Shown piece after piece: positions 14,101 through 25,130 of a stretch of DNA of 64,000 nt (position 1 is its first letter; each line of letters opens with the position of its first letter). The position numbers and the translations under genes are program-made. The DNA is from Verpa conica (lineage: Eukaryota; Ascomycota; Pezizomycetes; Pezizales; Morchellaceae). The notes beneath the pieces are model-generated. The model was not told where the DNA came from and did no database searches. It saw nothing but the letters and a program-made list of their open reading frames with translations. The stretch lies in the NCBI GenBank assembly GCA_033030425.1, contig JAUFSD010000005.1, positions 1,725,001-1,789,000 of the forward strand. The letters run 5' to 3'.

Positions 14101-14860
14101 GATAGCAGGTTAGAAGCTTAATACGGTAAAACTGTAATACAGGCGACTCTCCCTATAAGAATACGATCGGGACCGAGAATTTCAAGCAATATAGTGAGAA
14201 TATTCCTATAAGAAAGGTTTTCTAGCCGGATATGGAAGGAATTATTCCAAATATAGTCTAGTGGGGCGTTTTGAGGGGCTACCTACTAAGAATATTCTTA
14301 TAAATAATATTCTTATATACAGAGTTGCCTGTATGCTCTATTGTGTAAAGGTATGGTGTTCCAAGCTATATCCTTAAATGTAATCACCCTAGAAGAGTAT
14401 CATTCAAAGCCCAGATGTATGCTTTTCAGAATGTTTGACTTGTATAAAACGTTTTTATATATAGAGTTCTTATGCTGTATCTAATTACAACTATACATAA
14501 GTAGCCAGTCCTATTGGGTATGATAATAGCACATGTAGCTAAGGCCGTCCTATGATATAGACCCCATTACCGAATAAATACTATAAGCAAGACCGAATGA
14601 TACCCAATGGACTACCCTATTAACTCGATAAATTTACTATGAGGGCGTCAATACCACCTACACTCAATAGTGTTCTCTAAACTCCTCTAAACACGTCAAA
14701 ACTAGCTCATGATAATAATCCTTACGATCAGATAGCAGGTTTACATTTGATAGGAAGTGGCGGCGCCTCAGCCAATTTATCGAGTCAATACGGTAGACGA
14801 TAACCCAAAAGGGCCAACAGATATACAGCACGATGCTGGCTAACAATAATTAAAGCAGCG
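11151..14860. other. Decayed repeat DNA (probable RIP-mutated transposon relics)
   Basis: A 3.7-kb AT-rich stretch with very frequent stop codons in all frames, rich in TA, CTAG and TAGA words. No open frame carries a recognisable transposase, reverse transcriptase or host domain. A 12-nt unit, AATATTCTTATA, occurs twice in tandem at 14291-14317. Related TATAAGAATA words occur at 14.15-14.2 kb and again at 25.5-25.7 kb, which suggests copies of one decayed family. Confidence 0.55.
14291..14317. repeat. Tandem 12-mer AATATTCTTATA (two copies)
   Basis: Two identical 12-nt units are separated by AAT. Relatives lie at 14156, 14201, 25505, 25655 and 25680 in either orientation. Confidence 0.6.
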
Positions 14861-16374
14861 GTGGGAAAGCAAGGAAGGGCACGTCCAAAAACAGAAGCTG
14901 CGTGGAAGCCCAAGCATTCTGAACCCAACCAGGCTTGGCAGACTTCTTACCAATCCGTCACTCGTGATAAGTCGTATGATGACTCTTTCTCTCTAAACAG
15001 GTTTACTGTCATGTCTCATCTGCCAAAAAAAATACCTGTTCCGGCATTTCTCCCAACGGGGGTCCTCCCATACATGCTGAGGGCCTAATAAGCTTCTTTC
15101 CTACACGGATTTAGAGTATAGTTGCGGGTCAGTGCAGAAATGAGTCGCCGGTGCTCATGGGATGATCTCACCGCCGAACTCCGGACATGTGTGTAAGGCT
15201 AACAGTGAACATCGGGAAACGTGCGGGTTGAGATTTGAGGCTATTATTGGTCTTTCGGATTCTTAGAGAGGCTCAGTAGTGGGATTGGCCCTGTTCGTAA
15301 ATCCTCGGTTTCTTGAGCTGTAAATGTTCGGGCATGATTCTAACTTGAACCCGTAAGAACCTTAGTTCGTACTCTCACTCCGTTCCTACCCTAAGATAAT
15401 TGACAAAGTGATAACTATATCCCACGTAGGTATGGCAGAGCAACATCATGCCCAGAAGAACGCGCGGATGCCAATGTTGCTACATGCAGAAGACATGTGG
15501 CGCTATACTCGCGAAGATCAGTAAACGTCCAATGCCCAGGCATGCCCAGACTCATCGGCATGTCAGTCTGCCCAATGCCCATACCGAGGGCAGTATCCCA
15601 AAAGCTAAGAAAAGAAACTCTTATGTAGTTTAACCTCGAGCCAAGGAAGAAAAGGCCAACCTTCCGCCCGGGTTCCACGCGTCCGGCTTGTTCCAAGACT
15701 TTGATGCAAGAACAGGACCAACCAAGTTTTGCCCACTTTGTACAGAAGCAGAAGAGTCCCGGCTTTGCAGACCCGAGGATTGCTCCCGAATATTGTAATA
15801 CAGTCCCTTTGAGTGAGCAAGCCGAAGAAATTCCCCCCTCCTCTCCTCTCCTTGCTTGCGTCCTAAACCCACCATACGTATGTACACCAATGTATTGTAA
15901 TCACGAGGCACACTCCATGAGAGATCGTAAGAAAGATGAAAAGCTTCTATTTTTCTCACAAACCAAGGAAATTTCATGAGAAAGACTCGCAAAGAGCCAA
16001 AGTTGTTCTGAAATGAATAAAATGACAGCGAATGACGTCTTCCGTAATGACGCGTTACATAAACCCTAGCCACAGCGCCACGCGATCCCCGACATAGCCG
16101 AAAAAGTGGCGGATGGGCGACAGGGGTGGGGGCGGGTGCTATGACGTTGCTAGCCAGAGGACCGAAATCTTCCTTGCTGCCCACTGGATTCTGAGTCTCC
16201 GGGCGAATACATAAAAGCCAGCACAGGTTCCTCTTCGACTGATCCTTTTTTTTTTGGTCAACAAGAGTTCTTAACTTGCAAGCTTATACCCGCATCTACG
16301 AATAACTATCCACAAAAACCAATCTCTAACCAAATCAATCAAACCCTGAACTTCGTTCACTACTCACATTCACA
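14861..16374. other. Spacer and promoter region upstream of PMP3
   Basis: Several 60-180-codon frames overlap on opposite strands with no family signature and are probably chance frames. The last 180 bases hold an ATAAAAG word near 16210 and a pyrimidine-rich leader just before the PMP3 start. These would suit a promoter and 5' UTR. Confidence 0.4.
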
Positions 16375-16710
16375 ATGCCTTTCACTTCTTCGTGAGTTTT
16401 CTCCCACTTCCATCTCAGTGTGGGGTATAGAGTTTTTTTTCTAATATATTCTTTTTTCATATAGTGATATCTGCAAAATCATTCTCGCCATCCTCCTCCC
16501 TCCTCTAGGTGTCTTCCTCGAGCGTGGCTGCACAGGCGATCTTTTGATCAACATTATCTTCACATGTTTGGGATACCTGCCGGGGATCATTCATGCTCTG
16601 TAAGCTATTCCCATTACCTGTTTGGTTTGGCCGGTGGTACGATTTTCAAAAAAACAAGTAAAACTAACCACACCACCCCTTGTTGCAGATACATCATTTT
16701 CAAATACTAA
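16375..16710 (+). CDS. PMP3: Plasma membrane proteolipid 3 (PMP3/UPF0057 family)
   Basis: A tiny hydrophobic membrane protein that in yeast helps set plasma-membrane potential and salt tolerance. Three coding exons (16375-16391, 16465-16599, 16689-16710) join to 57 residues. The first exon is 17 nt and the last is 22 nt, so no open frame of normal length betrays the gene. The translation begins MPFTSSDICKIILAILLPPL, continues with GVFLERGC and LINIIFTCLGYLPGIIHAL, and ends YIIFKY. This is the family pattern: an acidic/Cys start, a first helix at about 10-22, the conserved G(V/C)FLERGC turn, and a second helix at about 33-52. Length matches the family (52-57). Introns of 73 and 89 nt are GTGAGT..ATAG and GTAAGC..GCAG. 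Transcript starts are unknown. Confidence 0.96.
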
Positions 16711-17930
16711 GCTAGCGAAATCCACACGCGGTCCAAAACATCATCCGTATCCAAGAAGCGTGTAAGCATGGCGCAGCGGAGGATTTAATGGTAGCGAGAC
16801 GAGCAAGGATTGTTTCGTTGGACGACTTCGATCTTCATTATCATTATTTAGACGAAACTTAGTCTATTAGCATCTTCATGTTTTTTCTTTTTTCTATGTG
16901 GTTACTTCTTTCTATTTCGTAATTTCTGTCTTATGGCTGGCTTGGTTTTTTTTTTTTTTCCTTTTCTTTTCGGAGCGTGAAATTCGGGGCCGGGTTTGGT
17001 TTTTCTGGTCCTCTAGTCTTGGGTTTCTGTTTTGTATGTGACTATATAACGAACGGAACGATGCTTTAAATCTTCAGTCTCTAGACCAAGTATTGTCGTG
17101 TGACAGTGTACCTATTTAGCCTTGGCCTTCGCGGGAGTGCTATTATATCGGTGGTTCAGGCACAAGAAAAACCCCTTAGGATAGTAAGGGCTGATTGAAA
17201 TAGGGATGGTGTGAGGGTGCTTTAAAGGCCTTAAGGGATAAAGTCTAGCCAATGATCACCAGTCAGGACTACACACAACGGAATAGCCACAGTATGAATG
17301 TTTATTACTCTAGGCATGTCTCCGCGGGCCCTGAACACTCCTACACCGCGGTTATCCCCAGGCAGGGCTCAGGCTGTGGATTGAGCTTAGAGACAGAATA
17401 AATGCGGGGTCACTGACAGCTCCCCCCCTCCCTCCTCCCATAGCGAATTACAATCAGGATTCGCCAGGGTTAGGGTTCTAGGCAACCCTGGGAGCACAAA
17501 CGACAATCATAACGCTAGCACTAAAGAATCGAATAGAAAAACCGCCATCACGACCTAGGATTCTCTATCTCTGGCCCAAGAAAAAAAAAGGGGGGAATTT
17601 CAATATTCAAGCCCTTCCATCACAACATCGGATAGTTTTATCTACGCGGCGGCAGGTAGGCAGGGCGACTTCATCTCCGCACCTCACCTTGCACGTGGCT
17701 AGCCAGCAAGTGAGACATCATCCGCCCAACGTCTCCCTCCCTCCCAAGGCCACAGCTGACTTGGAAGTTTTTCTTTAGGAGAGACCACAAGGCTGTGAGA
17801 AAGAAATTGCCCACCACTGCTCGTGGAAGCTTCTCTTCACCCCTTGGCCAGCAAAGAGTTACGTCAGGAGTGAAACCGATTCCTTCTTCTCGAATTCCAT
17901 CTTCATCGAGTCTCCCCGCTTTCTGAGCTA
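16711..17930. other. Spacer between PMP3 and the CNOT11 gene
   Basis: This contains the T-rich PMP3 3' region (16.85-17.05 kb), a short hairpin-capable segment near 17463-17492 (CCAGGGTT pairing with AACCCTGG), and the promoter of the next gene. No supported gene is seen. Confidence 0.45.
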
Positions 17931-17992
17931 GAAAGAGAAAGGGAGAAAGGAAAGAAGAAAAAGAAAGAAGAGAGAAAAAAAAAGGAAAAAAG
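17931..17992 (+). promoter_or_regulatory. Polypurine (A/G-only) tract just upstream of the CNOT11 start
   Basis: About 62 bases made only of A and G end 7 nt before the ATG at 18000. The complementary strand is pure C/T. It is probably the 5' UTR or core promoter; its function is inferred only. Confidence 0.5.
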
Positions 17993-17999
17993 TGAAAAA

Positions 18000-19406
18000 A
18001 TGAGAATATCAAGGGATTCACTTTCTCCTGATCTCGTGGAGTTGCTCTCGGTGTTTACTCTCACTTTTACATCAACTGCCTCCAACTTCCTCTCGCAGCC
18101 TTCTGTTCAGGAGGAGCCGTTCAGTCGCGTCTGCGAGCTCCATACGACACTTCTCCTCCTCGAAACCTCAAAGGCCCCGACGGCCGTCCTTGAGCTTCTT
18201 CGTAACCCGGATGGAAACAAAAAGGAGACTGACGCGCTAAAGTCGGCACAGGAGCTCCTGGGGTTCATGCTGAATGCTGAATTTATCCTATATGAGCTGT
18301 ACCGTGAGTATGGCGTGCGGATGAATCCAAGCTTGAGCCATTGGGTCACAGTGAGTAGGGATTTTGATAGGTGGCTAAAGGCAAACACGGGGAAAGATGG
18401 AGAGCCTCGGGGCGAATGGGGAGTGAAAGAGAAGGTATTGAAGATCCGCGTTGCATTCATTAAGGGGATCCTATGTGAGCAGGGCCCAAAGGTATAACAA
18501 CTCCCTTCTATATACATTCGATGGATAACCCTTACTTACGCGTTCCATTCTCAATAGCTCGCGAACATAACTCCTCACGACTGTGCATCCCGTGGTCTCG
18601 ACTTCCCCGTTGACCTCGACTCCTTTACCAGTGCTCTCCGTGACCAGGGAATCTACGAGGAGCCTGAACCAACCTACAGCAGTCTCCTTGAAAACTCAAC
18701 CGATGAGTCAGGGTACTCCTCCGCCTCTGGTATCACGAGCAATACTCAGTCACCCTCCAACAGCCAACCAGCACCCTCCCCGGCTCAGGACACTCAAGAT
18801 CAACTCTCTGTGATCCTCGTCAAAGCTGTTTCTGAGGCGCTCCCGAGTACACTAACTCACAATGTCCTTGAGCACCTAGAGGCGAATCGGTCGTTGCTAA
18901 ACTCGTACCCGTTGGACTTTCTTTCGACTTCCACACTTACAGGGTTTGTTTCTAGCAACCCTGTCCTTGCACGTGGTATCGTGGTCCTACTACTATCAGA
19001 GGGCACATCCTCTACCCGCCGTACCGAGGTTCTGGGAACCCTATCATCTCTCCCGGTAGCACTCGAGACCCTGGACCTGCTGAACAGGCTCTTGAACCAG
19101 AACAGACTACTCACGAAAGACGAGTCCTCGCACCTTCTCCACGGGTTCCTTAATAATGCCATTCGTGCAGCAGAGGCCATGGGGTCTACAGGCAGCACTA
19201 CCTTTGATGATAGCGAATACAGCAATGGAGCTGTAGGGAGAAGAGCTCTGAGTAGGCATGTCCAGTTGATTGTGTTGTTTGTGACTGCACTGCTTAGAGG
19301 TGGTGTGATCGAGGCCGAAGAGGTCTACTATGAAGTTCAGGAGTTGGGGGTGAGGTTTGTGTTTGTGAAGGAGGCGAGAGAGTTGTGGAAAACACTTTGT
19401 GGGTAG
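18000..19406 (+). CDS. CNOT11: CCR4-NOT transcription complex subunit 11 (CNOT11/DUF2363 family)
   Basis: Predicted subunit of the CCR4-NOT deadenylase, which shortens mRNA poly(A) tails. Exons 18000-18491 and 18558-19406 join through a 66-nt GTATAA..ATAG intron to 446 residues. The C-terminal half (about 270-446) resembles the CNOT11 domain: an NPVLARGIVVLLL segment, LPVALETLDLLNRL, a HLLHGFLNNAI helix, then RHVQLIVLFVTALLRGG, EVYYEVQELGVRF and a closing EARELWKTL. These line up in order with the human NPLVA/LVNM/LQSLIR/EVQAFCIEFSRIREAAGL elements. The N-terminal part (about 1-165) is helical, and residues about 200-262 are Ser/Pro/Gln-rich linker. The human protein also has a helical N-terminus. 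The assignment rests on remembered family pattern, not on an alignment. The second-best view is an uncharacterised helical protein. Confidence 0.78.
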
Positions 19407-20986
19407 GTGGTCGTCTTCATGGCTTTGTGGTGATGTTGGTAGACGGTGGGGGGGAAAGGTATGTATGATAATATTTTTTTAATTGGCGTTTCCTCTTCTT
19501 CTTAAGGTCGGATTGGATTCTGGGAGGGTTAGTCTTTTTTTAACGATGTTATGACTGGTTGTGGTTTGGTTTGGGGTGTTTTCTACTTTATATACAATCC
19601 TTACCAAAAAAATGGGTGGGGCTGCGCATGGAAAATGGTGGGGGGTGGGGGATATTGGGATCATATTGGAGTATTAGGATAGTTTAATCTAGAAAGGAAA
19701 AGACGCGTGTATATTCTTTGTTCTACTTTTTGTTTTGGGAGGTGTGGGGGGGAGGTGGTAATATAGGGTTTGGTGGATTCGTAGTCATAAGTCATATAGG
19801 ATGGGGGAAAGTAGTTGTAGGGGGATCTAAATTGATTGGGTTAAAAGCTGAAGATATGAGCTGTGAACTGGCATCCGTGTTAATATTTCCTGAGTGTGTA
19901 TCAAGTACTAAAGACCGGCCCTGGTTGGTTCTATCGTTGGCCTGATACAACACCCAAGTCGATGATGTTAAGTGCGGTAGAGGTTATAATTTCACGTGAG
20001 ACTGTGAGACTGAGAACATTTGCCTTATCCCTTGCAGCTCCGATACGGCTATCGATACCGTACTTTGTAGTACCATACAAACTTTGTAGAACGTATTATT
20101 CCCGAAGCCTCCCGTTGATCCGGGGAAAAGCACCCGGAAAACCAAATTAAATCCGAAAGCACCACTCCCCTACAAAAAGGGATTGGAAAAAGGAAAGAAG
20201 GGGGGGAGCTACCCTGACGAATAAATGACATCACAAGGGCCAATTTTACTAATCCCTCACACTCCTACCAGGCTTAACAGCTCCATGCATTTATTCACCA
20301 ATCTTACAGCGCTTCATCTTGTATCACTCGTCTACGTTATAAGAAACACCGGCCAGTCATGTTTCAGCCAGTGATGGTCTCAGCTGAACTATTCTTGGCA
20401 AAACCAGCGAAACCTGAGTCAAGGGGGGGGAGTGGTGGATATTTATACTCTTACTTTATCAGTGCCACCTCCCTTCCCTTCCCCCCCCCCCCTGAAAGGA
20501 AGAGTTGGATTGGAAATAAGCAGTCCTAATCTTTTTTCTTTTTTCTTTGTCAGGGGGGGGGTTTGACAGGGTATCTGTGTAGCTGGGCTGGGCTGGGTGA
20601 TATAAGTTGTGGACAACACCCCACACACACCTACCCTTTTTTTTTTGGAAGCGTGAGAAATATGAATTTAAAGATACAACAAGAACTTTACGTGTGCGCG
20701 AGGTGTGAATAGGGTGTGTGTGAGAGAGTGTGTGTACGCGTGCGTGTGAGTGTGTGGACTTCAATAGAAGTATAGCGACGTCGCTGGTAGGTAAGTACGC
20801 CTTTTTTTTGTGTGTGCGTTTTTGGTGCTCTTCTTGTGCTAACCTGCGCAGCTTCAAGCTTTAGAGTCGCAAAAAATCAAAAAAATCAAATCGCCTTCTT
20901 GGTGCAATAACAGGATCTACAAAAAAAATAATACTACAACACCAAACGCGGAATCAAAAAAAAAAAAAGACAACACGGAGTTAGAA
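19407..20986. other. Spacer between CNOT11 and the next gene
   Basis: G-rich and T-rich 3' sequence follows CNOT11. No supported gene is present. Homopolymer G/C runs occur near 20.42-20.6 kb, and GT-rich simple sequence lies near 20.69-20.76 kb. The last 100 bases are A-rich and lead into the next start codon. Confidence 0.45.
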
Positions 20987-21367
20987 ATGGCACTATCAAC
21001 TCTACCACCACCGCGTCGCGCACCACCTAAGACGGCGCCGTCGAAGCTCAAAGTGCGCGCGATGTGTAATGCGATCGACCAGTACTTTGAGTACAACCAC
21101 AACCAGTGCCCGGTGAAGCTGCGACGGTTCAGGTCGATCGAGCCGCAGTCGAAGAGACGGCTGGGCGGGTGGAAGACGTATGAGAGGTTGCAGTTGGCGT
21201 CCGAGACGGTTGGGTTTTTTGGTGGCAAGGAGGAGGAGGAGTTTTGGGTTAATGAGATTAACATGAAGTTTGCTGAGGAGTTTGAAGAGGAGGAGAGCGA
21301 GGAGGAAGAGGAGGAAGAGGAAGAAGAGGAAGAGGAGGAGGGAAAAACGGATGCGAAGAAGGCGTAG
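20987..21367 (+). CDS. Unrecognised small protein with a basic start and poly-Glu tail
   Basis: A single uninterrupted frame of 126 residues. The DNA is clearly more GC-rich and codon-like than the flanks. Residues 1-25 are Pro/Arg/Lys-rich (MALSTLPPPRRAPPKTAPSK). The middle holds an aromatic/charged segment (CNAIDQYFEYNHNQCPVKLR, then GWKTYERLQLASETVGFFGG). Residues from about 80 are dominated by Glu, with a run of about 17 acidic residues, and the end is KTDAKKA. There is no membrane segment. The basic start could be a mitochondrial presequence, and the neighbouring QCR8 and PHB1 genes are mitochondrial, but this is only suggestive. I do not recognise the family. The purine-rich codons of the tail also open overlapping frames on the opposite strand, which I take as shadows. 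Confidence 0.7.
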   Translation: MALSTLPPPRRAPPKTAPSKLKVRAMCNAIDQYFEYNHNQCPVKLRRFRSIEPQSKRRLGGWKTYERLQLASETVGFFGGKEEEEFWVNEINMKFAEEFEEEESEEEEEEEEEEEEEEGKTDAKKA

Positions 21368-21955
21368 GTGCGCGGATGGACGGATGGGAATAGCGTAGGT
21401 CATTCGTTTGGGCTGGGGTTTCTTTTGTTTAGAGGATTTGATCTTTTTTTTTTTCTCTTTTAGATTCTTTCTTTAGACCGATAGACCGCGGGATTCATAG
21501 ATTAGACGGATCCATTAACTAGAATTTCTTTATCACTTCGGGCGACGGCCGTGTCGGAGTTATAGTTTCGGGCACAGTTTAATTCTAATCTTACATTGTT
21601 TCACTCATGTCTTTGCCTGCAGTAAAACACCGAGTGATTTCTCAAGAAGCTGTAGAGAATTCATCTACGTGGGGTTAACGCTGTATAGCTGGGACTCGAG
21701 GGCGTTTCTACATATGGGCTTATAATATCCCCGGACCCCAATGCACCACTAATAGCCTCCCAATCTATCGTCGCCACTCCATGAAACAATTCGAATCATC
21801 TCTAAAAAAAAACCACAATAATAGAATTTCTGGGAATGTTGCGTCGCAAAGAGCGTAGAATGTACAAAACGTCTAAACCCTTCCCCCGCCATTCCCTTAT
21901 CTCCGAAAAGAAAAGAAAAACCTCTAGCTAACCAATAGAAGAGATTGGAGTAAGT
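21368..21955. other. Shared 3' spacer of two convergent genes
   Basis: T-rich and mixed sequence between the acidic-tail gene (+) and QCR8 (-). It should hold both 3' UTRs. No gene is seen. Confidence 0.45.
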
Positions 21956-22465
21956 CTATTCCTCCTGGTCAGCATAGAGCGCACGACCGGCTTTGCTGTT
22001 AAGGAAGTGATTCCTATATCCCAATTGTTAGAACTACTACGGATCAGATGCAAGTGGGTATTTCCAACCTCTTCTCAGCCCAGTCCATGACCAAGTATGC
22101 GACAACAAACGGGGGGGCAACGTAGAGAACCTATATCCCATTATATCAATTACCCGGTTCATGTGAGGTGGAGGGGGTACATACCTGACTACGGAACCGG
22201 CGCCAAGTGTTGAAAACAGCGGCGTGGGCAGCACCTTTAAGAGGGCGCTGACGGTTCGCAGAGAGAGCGTAGGTAGTCACACCCTTCTGGGGAGGAGATC
22301 CTGTTGGAGGGTGTCAGTGTTGCTCGAGGGTATGAATTGAGACAGACATACCGAAGGAACCCCACCATCCTATGTAACTATACTTTACAGTTAGTGCCAG
22401 GTGTAGTGCTCAAAGACCTCGGGTGAAACTTGCTTGGTAGGACTCTTATCACCGCCACCACCCAT
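21956..22465 (-). CDS. QCR8: Ubiquinol-cytochrome c reductase subunit 8 (complex III)
   Basis: A small inner-membrane subunit of the cytochrome bc1 complex. Five coding exons on the minus strand (22465-22434, 22377-22352, 22300-22185, 22130-22069, 22013-21956) give 97 residues. The product starts MGGGGDKSPTNYIGWWGSFG, like the yeast Y-M-G-W-W-G start. It continues SPPQKGVTTYALSANRQRPL, the conserved AVFNTWRRFRSQ, a membrane helix VLYVAPPFVVAYLVMDWAEK, and ends NHFLNSKAGRALYADQEE. Length fits the family (about 94-110). Introns are 51-56 nt. Intron 1 begins GCAAGT and ends TATAG, a GC-AG intron, which is the only join found that restores the YIGWW frame. Exon 2 is only 26 nt. It is transcribed divergently from PHB1, with 313 bp between the start codons. 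Confidence 0.93.
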
Positions 22466-22778
22466 TGTTGCAGCTGTATTCTCTAGGAGTAAAGGTAGGG
22501 ATATATGAGCGAAGGTATAGACGGCAGTCGCGAATGAGGGGAGTTGATGGGGGGGGGGAAGAGTAGATGTTTAAGAGGTGGTTGTGGGGCGATGGGGGTA
22601 TCTAATTGATATGTAAAAAGAATTCTCTGGTTGTGATTCGCCGTGTGGATGACTAAGTGGGGTGTGGGCCGGCATTTTCTAACGACGTCGTTGACTGAGG
22701 AACTCCCCCCCCCACTCACCCACCAACCAACCATTAGATACATCCCATCAGATAACTACAGAGTGGCTTGACAAGGAA
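22466..22778. promoter_or_regulatory. Bidirectional promoter region of QCR8 and PHB1
   Basis: 313 bp separate the two divergent start codons. The sequence has G- and C-runs near 22550 and 22705 and no convincing frame of its own. Shared control of two mitochondrial inner-membrane genes is plausible but is inferred from geometry alone. Confidence 0.6.
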
Positions 22779-23836
22779 ATGTCGGGAATCCTAAATCTCG
22801 TCTCTCGTTTGGCTATCCCGGCTGCTGTCGGTGTTTCCCTCTTTCAGCTCTCAATCTATGATGTGAAGGGTGGAAGCAGGGCCGTGATCTTTGATAGGTT
22901 GACTGGTGTCAAGGAAAATGTTTGTCTCCTGAAACACAATCGTCTAGAGTTACTTAGATAACTCCTCTATGAATTCACACTGACTAAATGCTCAGGTTGT
23001 CAATGAAGGAACCCACTTCCTCGTCCCATGGCTTCAGAAGGCTATCGTCTACGATGTTCGTACAAAGCCTAGAAACATTTCTACAACTACCGGTTCAAAG
23101 GACTTGCAGATGGTTAGCTTGACCCTAAGGGTTTTACACAGACCTGAAGTCAAGGCTTTACCAAAGATCTACCAAGTATGGCCCTCACTGCAAGACTTGA
23201 GTTTTCTTTATTTTAAAGAAATGAATTTAAAAAAAGAAGCTCTGGCTGATATCACATTCCTCGTAGTCCCTCGGTCAAGACTACGACGAGCGTGTTCTCC
23301 CCTCAATCGGAAACGAAGTCCTCAAGTCCATCGTTGCCCAGTTCGATGCTGCCGAGCTCATCACCCAGCGTGAACAGGTCTGTTATCCTAAACTTCCCAA
23401 CCCTAACCCACCTACTTACTGACAGCCACAGGTCTCCAACCGCATCCGTGCCGATCTTCTCAAGCGCGCCCAGGAATTCAATATTGCCCTAGAAGACGTT
23501 TCAATCACACACATGACATTTGGCCGCGAATTCACCAAGGCCGTCGAGCAGAAGCAGATTGCGCAACAGGACGCCGAGCGTGCTCGCTTCATTGTCGAGA
23601 AGGCAGAGCAGGAACGTCAGGCCTCTGTCATTCGCGCTGAGGGTGAAGCTGAGTCTGCTGAGACAATCTCAAGGGCTGTTGATAAGGCTGGTGATGGGTT
23701 GATTCAGATTCGTCGCATTGAGGCGGCTAAGGAAATTGCGCAGACACTGGCGAGTAACCCGAATGTGTCGTATCTCCCGGGTGGTGGGAAGGAGGGAGGA
23801 AGTGGATCAAATATCCTCTTGGGGCTGAGGAATTAG
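22779..23836 (+). CDS. PHB1: Prohibitin-1
   Basis: Forms ring complexes with Phb2 in the mitochondrial inner membrane, where they act as a chaperone/scaffold and regulate m-AAA protease. Exons 22779-22919, 22996-23175, 23267-23377 and 23432-23836 give 278 residues, which is normal length (about 272-280). The N-terminal hydrophobic anchor is at about 8-24. The band-7/SPFH core shows [63 protein letters not shown] and [12 protein letters not shown]. The coiled-coil part follows: [20 protein letters not shown] and [18 protein letters not shown]. The tail ([20 protein letters not shown]) is Phb1-like. Introns of 76, 91 and 54 nt all fall in phase 0. The first donor is the less common GTTTGT. Divergent partner: QCR8. 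Confidence 0.96.
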
Positions 23837-24184
23837 GGTAATGATGGGAGGGACCGAAAAGGAAAGAAAAAAGAAAAAGAAAAAGAAACGTAGAACGTCG
23901 ACATAAAAAGTTGATCTACAACACCGCTAAAACAGCGATACATGTAAATTCAAAAGAAGCTGAGAGGATATGGGAGTTCTTCTTTTTCATTCTAGTACAT
24001 AGTTTTTATGAAGACCGCAATCGCCACTTCAAGTAGCTATTTGTCCAAGCGCCTGCACTGGTGATTCGCTGCAGCCTCGGCCCAGCCCAAAGCTTGACAC
24101 GTCCCCCCGTCGATCGCGCCAGCTCCCCCAACACCTCTCTCTACACCTCCAAGAACAATTCTACACCACAGTCGTGATAAAAAA
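23837..24184. other. Spacer between PHB1 and PEX4
   Basis: A-rich PHB1 3' region (23860-23890) followed by the short PEX4 promoter and leader. No gene of its own. Confidence 0.45.
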
Positions 24185-24761
24185 ATGGCATCATCCTCAA
24201 CCCAACCCGTAACCCGCCGCCTCCTAAAAGAACTCGCCTCATACAGCGAAGACCCAAACCCCTGTCTCGCATCCCTCGAACCCGTATCCGAAGATGACCT
24301 CCTCCACTGGCACGCCGTCCTCAAGGGCGTCAACGGCACACCCTACGAAGGCGGACAATGGAAAATCGACATCAAGATCCCTATAAACTACCCACACAGC
24401 GCACCTACCATGACCTTTTTAACATCGATTTGTCATCCGAATGTTCACCTCAAGGTATGTTTTTATTGTAACCTCTCTGTCTTGGGGGGGAACAAAAGTA
24501 GAAAACTAACAAAACTAATAATAATTCAAGACTGGTGAGATATGTCTGGATGTATTGAAGGGGGCTTGGTCACCAGCGTATACGATTTCTACGACGCTTA
24601 CGACGATACATCAGTTGTTGACTAGTCCCGAGCCGGATTCTCCATTGAATGTGGATGCGGCGATGGTGTTGAGGAGTGGCGATAAGGTTGGTTATGAGAG
24701 TTTGGTTAGGCTGTGGAGTGTTATGCATGCGGGGAAACCAGGGACGTTTAATGAAGGGTAG
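24185..24761 (+). CDS. PEX4: Peroxisomal ubiquitin-conjugating enzyme E2 (peroxin-4)
   Basis: An E2 that monoubiquitinates the import receptor Pex5 at the peroxisomal membrane so that it can be recycled, working with Pex22 and the RING peroxins. Exons 24185-24454 and 24531-24761 join through a 76-nt GTATGT..CAAG intron to 166 residues. The UBC fold is complete: an N-terminal helix (RRLLKELASYSEDPN), PYEGGQWKIDIKIPINYPHS, the HPN motif at 84-86, catalytic Cys95 in TGEICLDVLKGAWSPAYTIS, and LLTSPEPDSPLNVDAA after it. The intron lies just after HPNVHLK. The Ala-Trp-Ser-Pro context and early E-D-x-N-P segment fit PEX4 better than general E2s such as UBC4 or UBC13, though E2 subfamily calls without alignment carry some doubt. 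Confidence 0.86.
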
Positions 24762-25130
24762 ATGGCTTTTTTTTTGGAAGGGGGGGAGGGGTTGGATATC
24801 ATGAAGTGTAGGAATAATGAAGTGGGGGGAGGGTTGGATTTTGGGTTTTGGTTTGGTGTGATGTGGGAGGATAATGAAATGGGAGAGGAGGTGCTGTGCT
24901 GGGTGGAGGTTCGAGAGTATCTTCTTGGGATGTTGGTTAAAGGGCTGGTGGACGGGGAGAGTGTATGTTATTGGCAATGGCATGGCTAGGCATTGGATAT
25001 TCCAGGGGATGCTAAGCATCGTGGCTAATATTTATGTTATTATACTTGGGCTACAATCGAATACACGTAGAAATGTTGGGTGTGAGGGTAGGTGTTTATG
25101 CAGTTGACTGGGAAGTGTATGGCCTGCCCT
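24762..25130. other. PEX4 3' region
   Basis: G/T-rich sequence downstream of the PEX4 stop. Frames here run on both strands and are compositional artefacts. Confidence 0.4.

Noticed and set aside
15630..16184. 184-codon minus-strand frame upstream of PMP3
   Set aside because: It is overlapped by plus-strand frames, lies in the PMP3 promoter side, and has no family signature.
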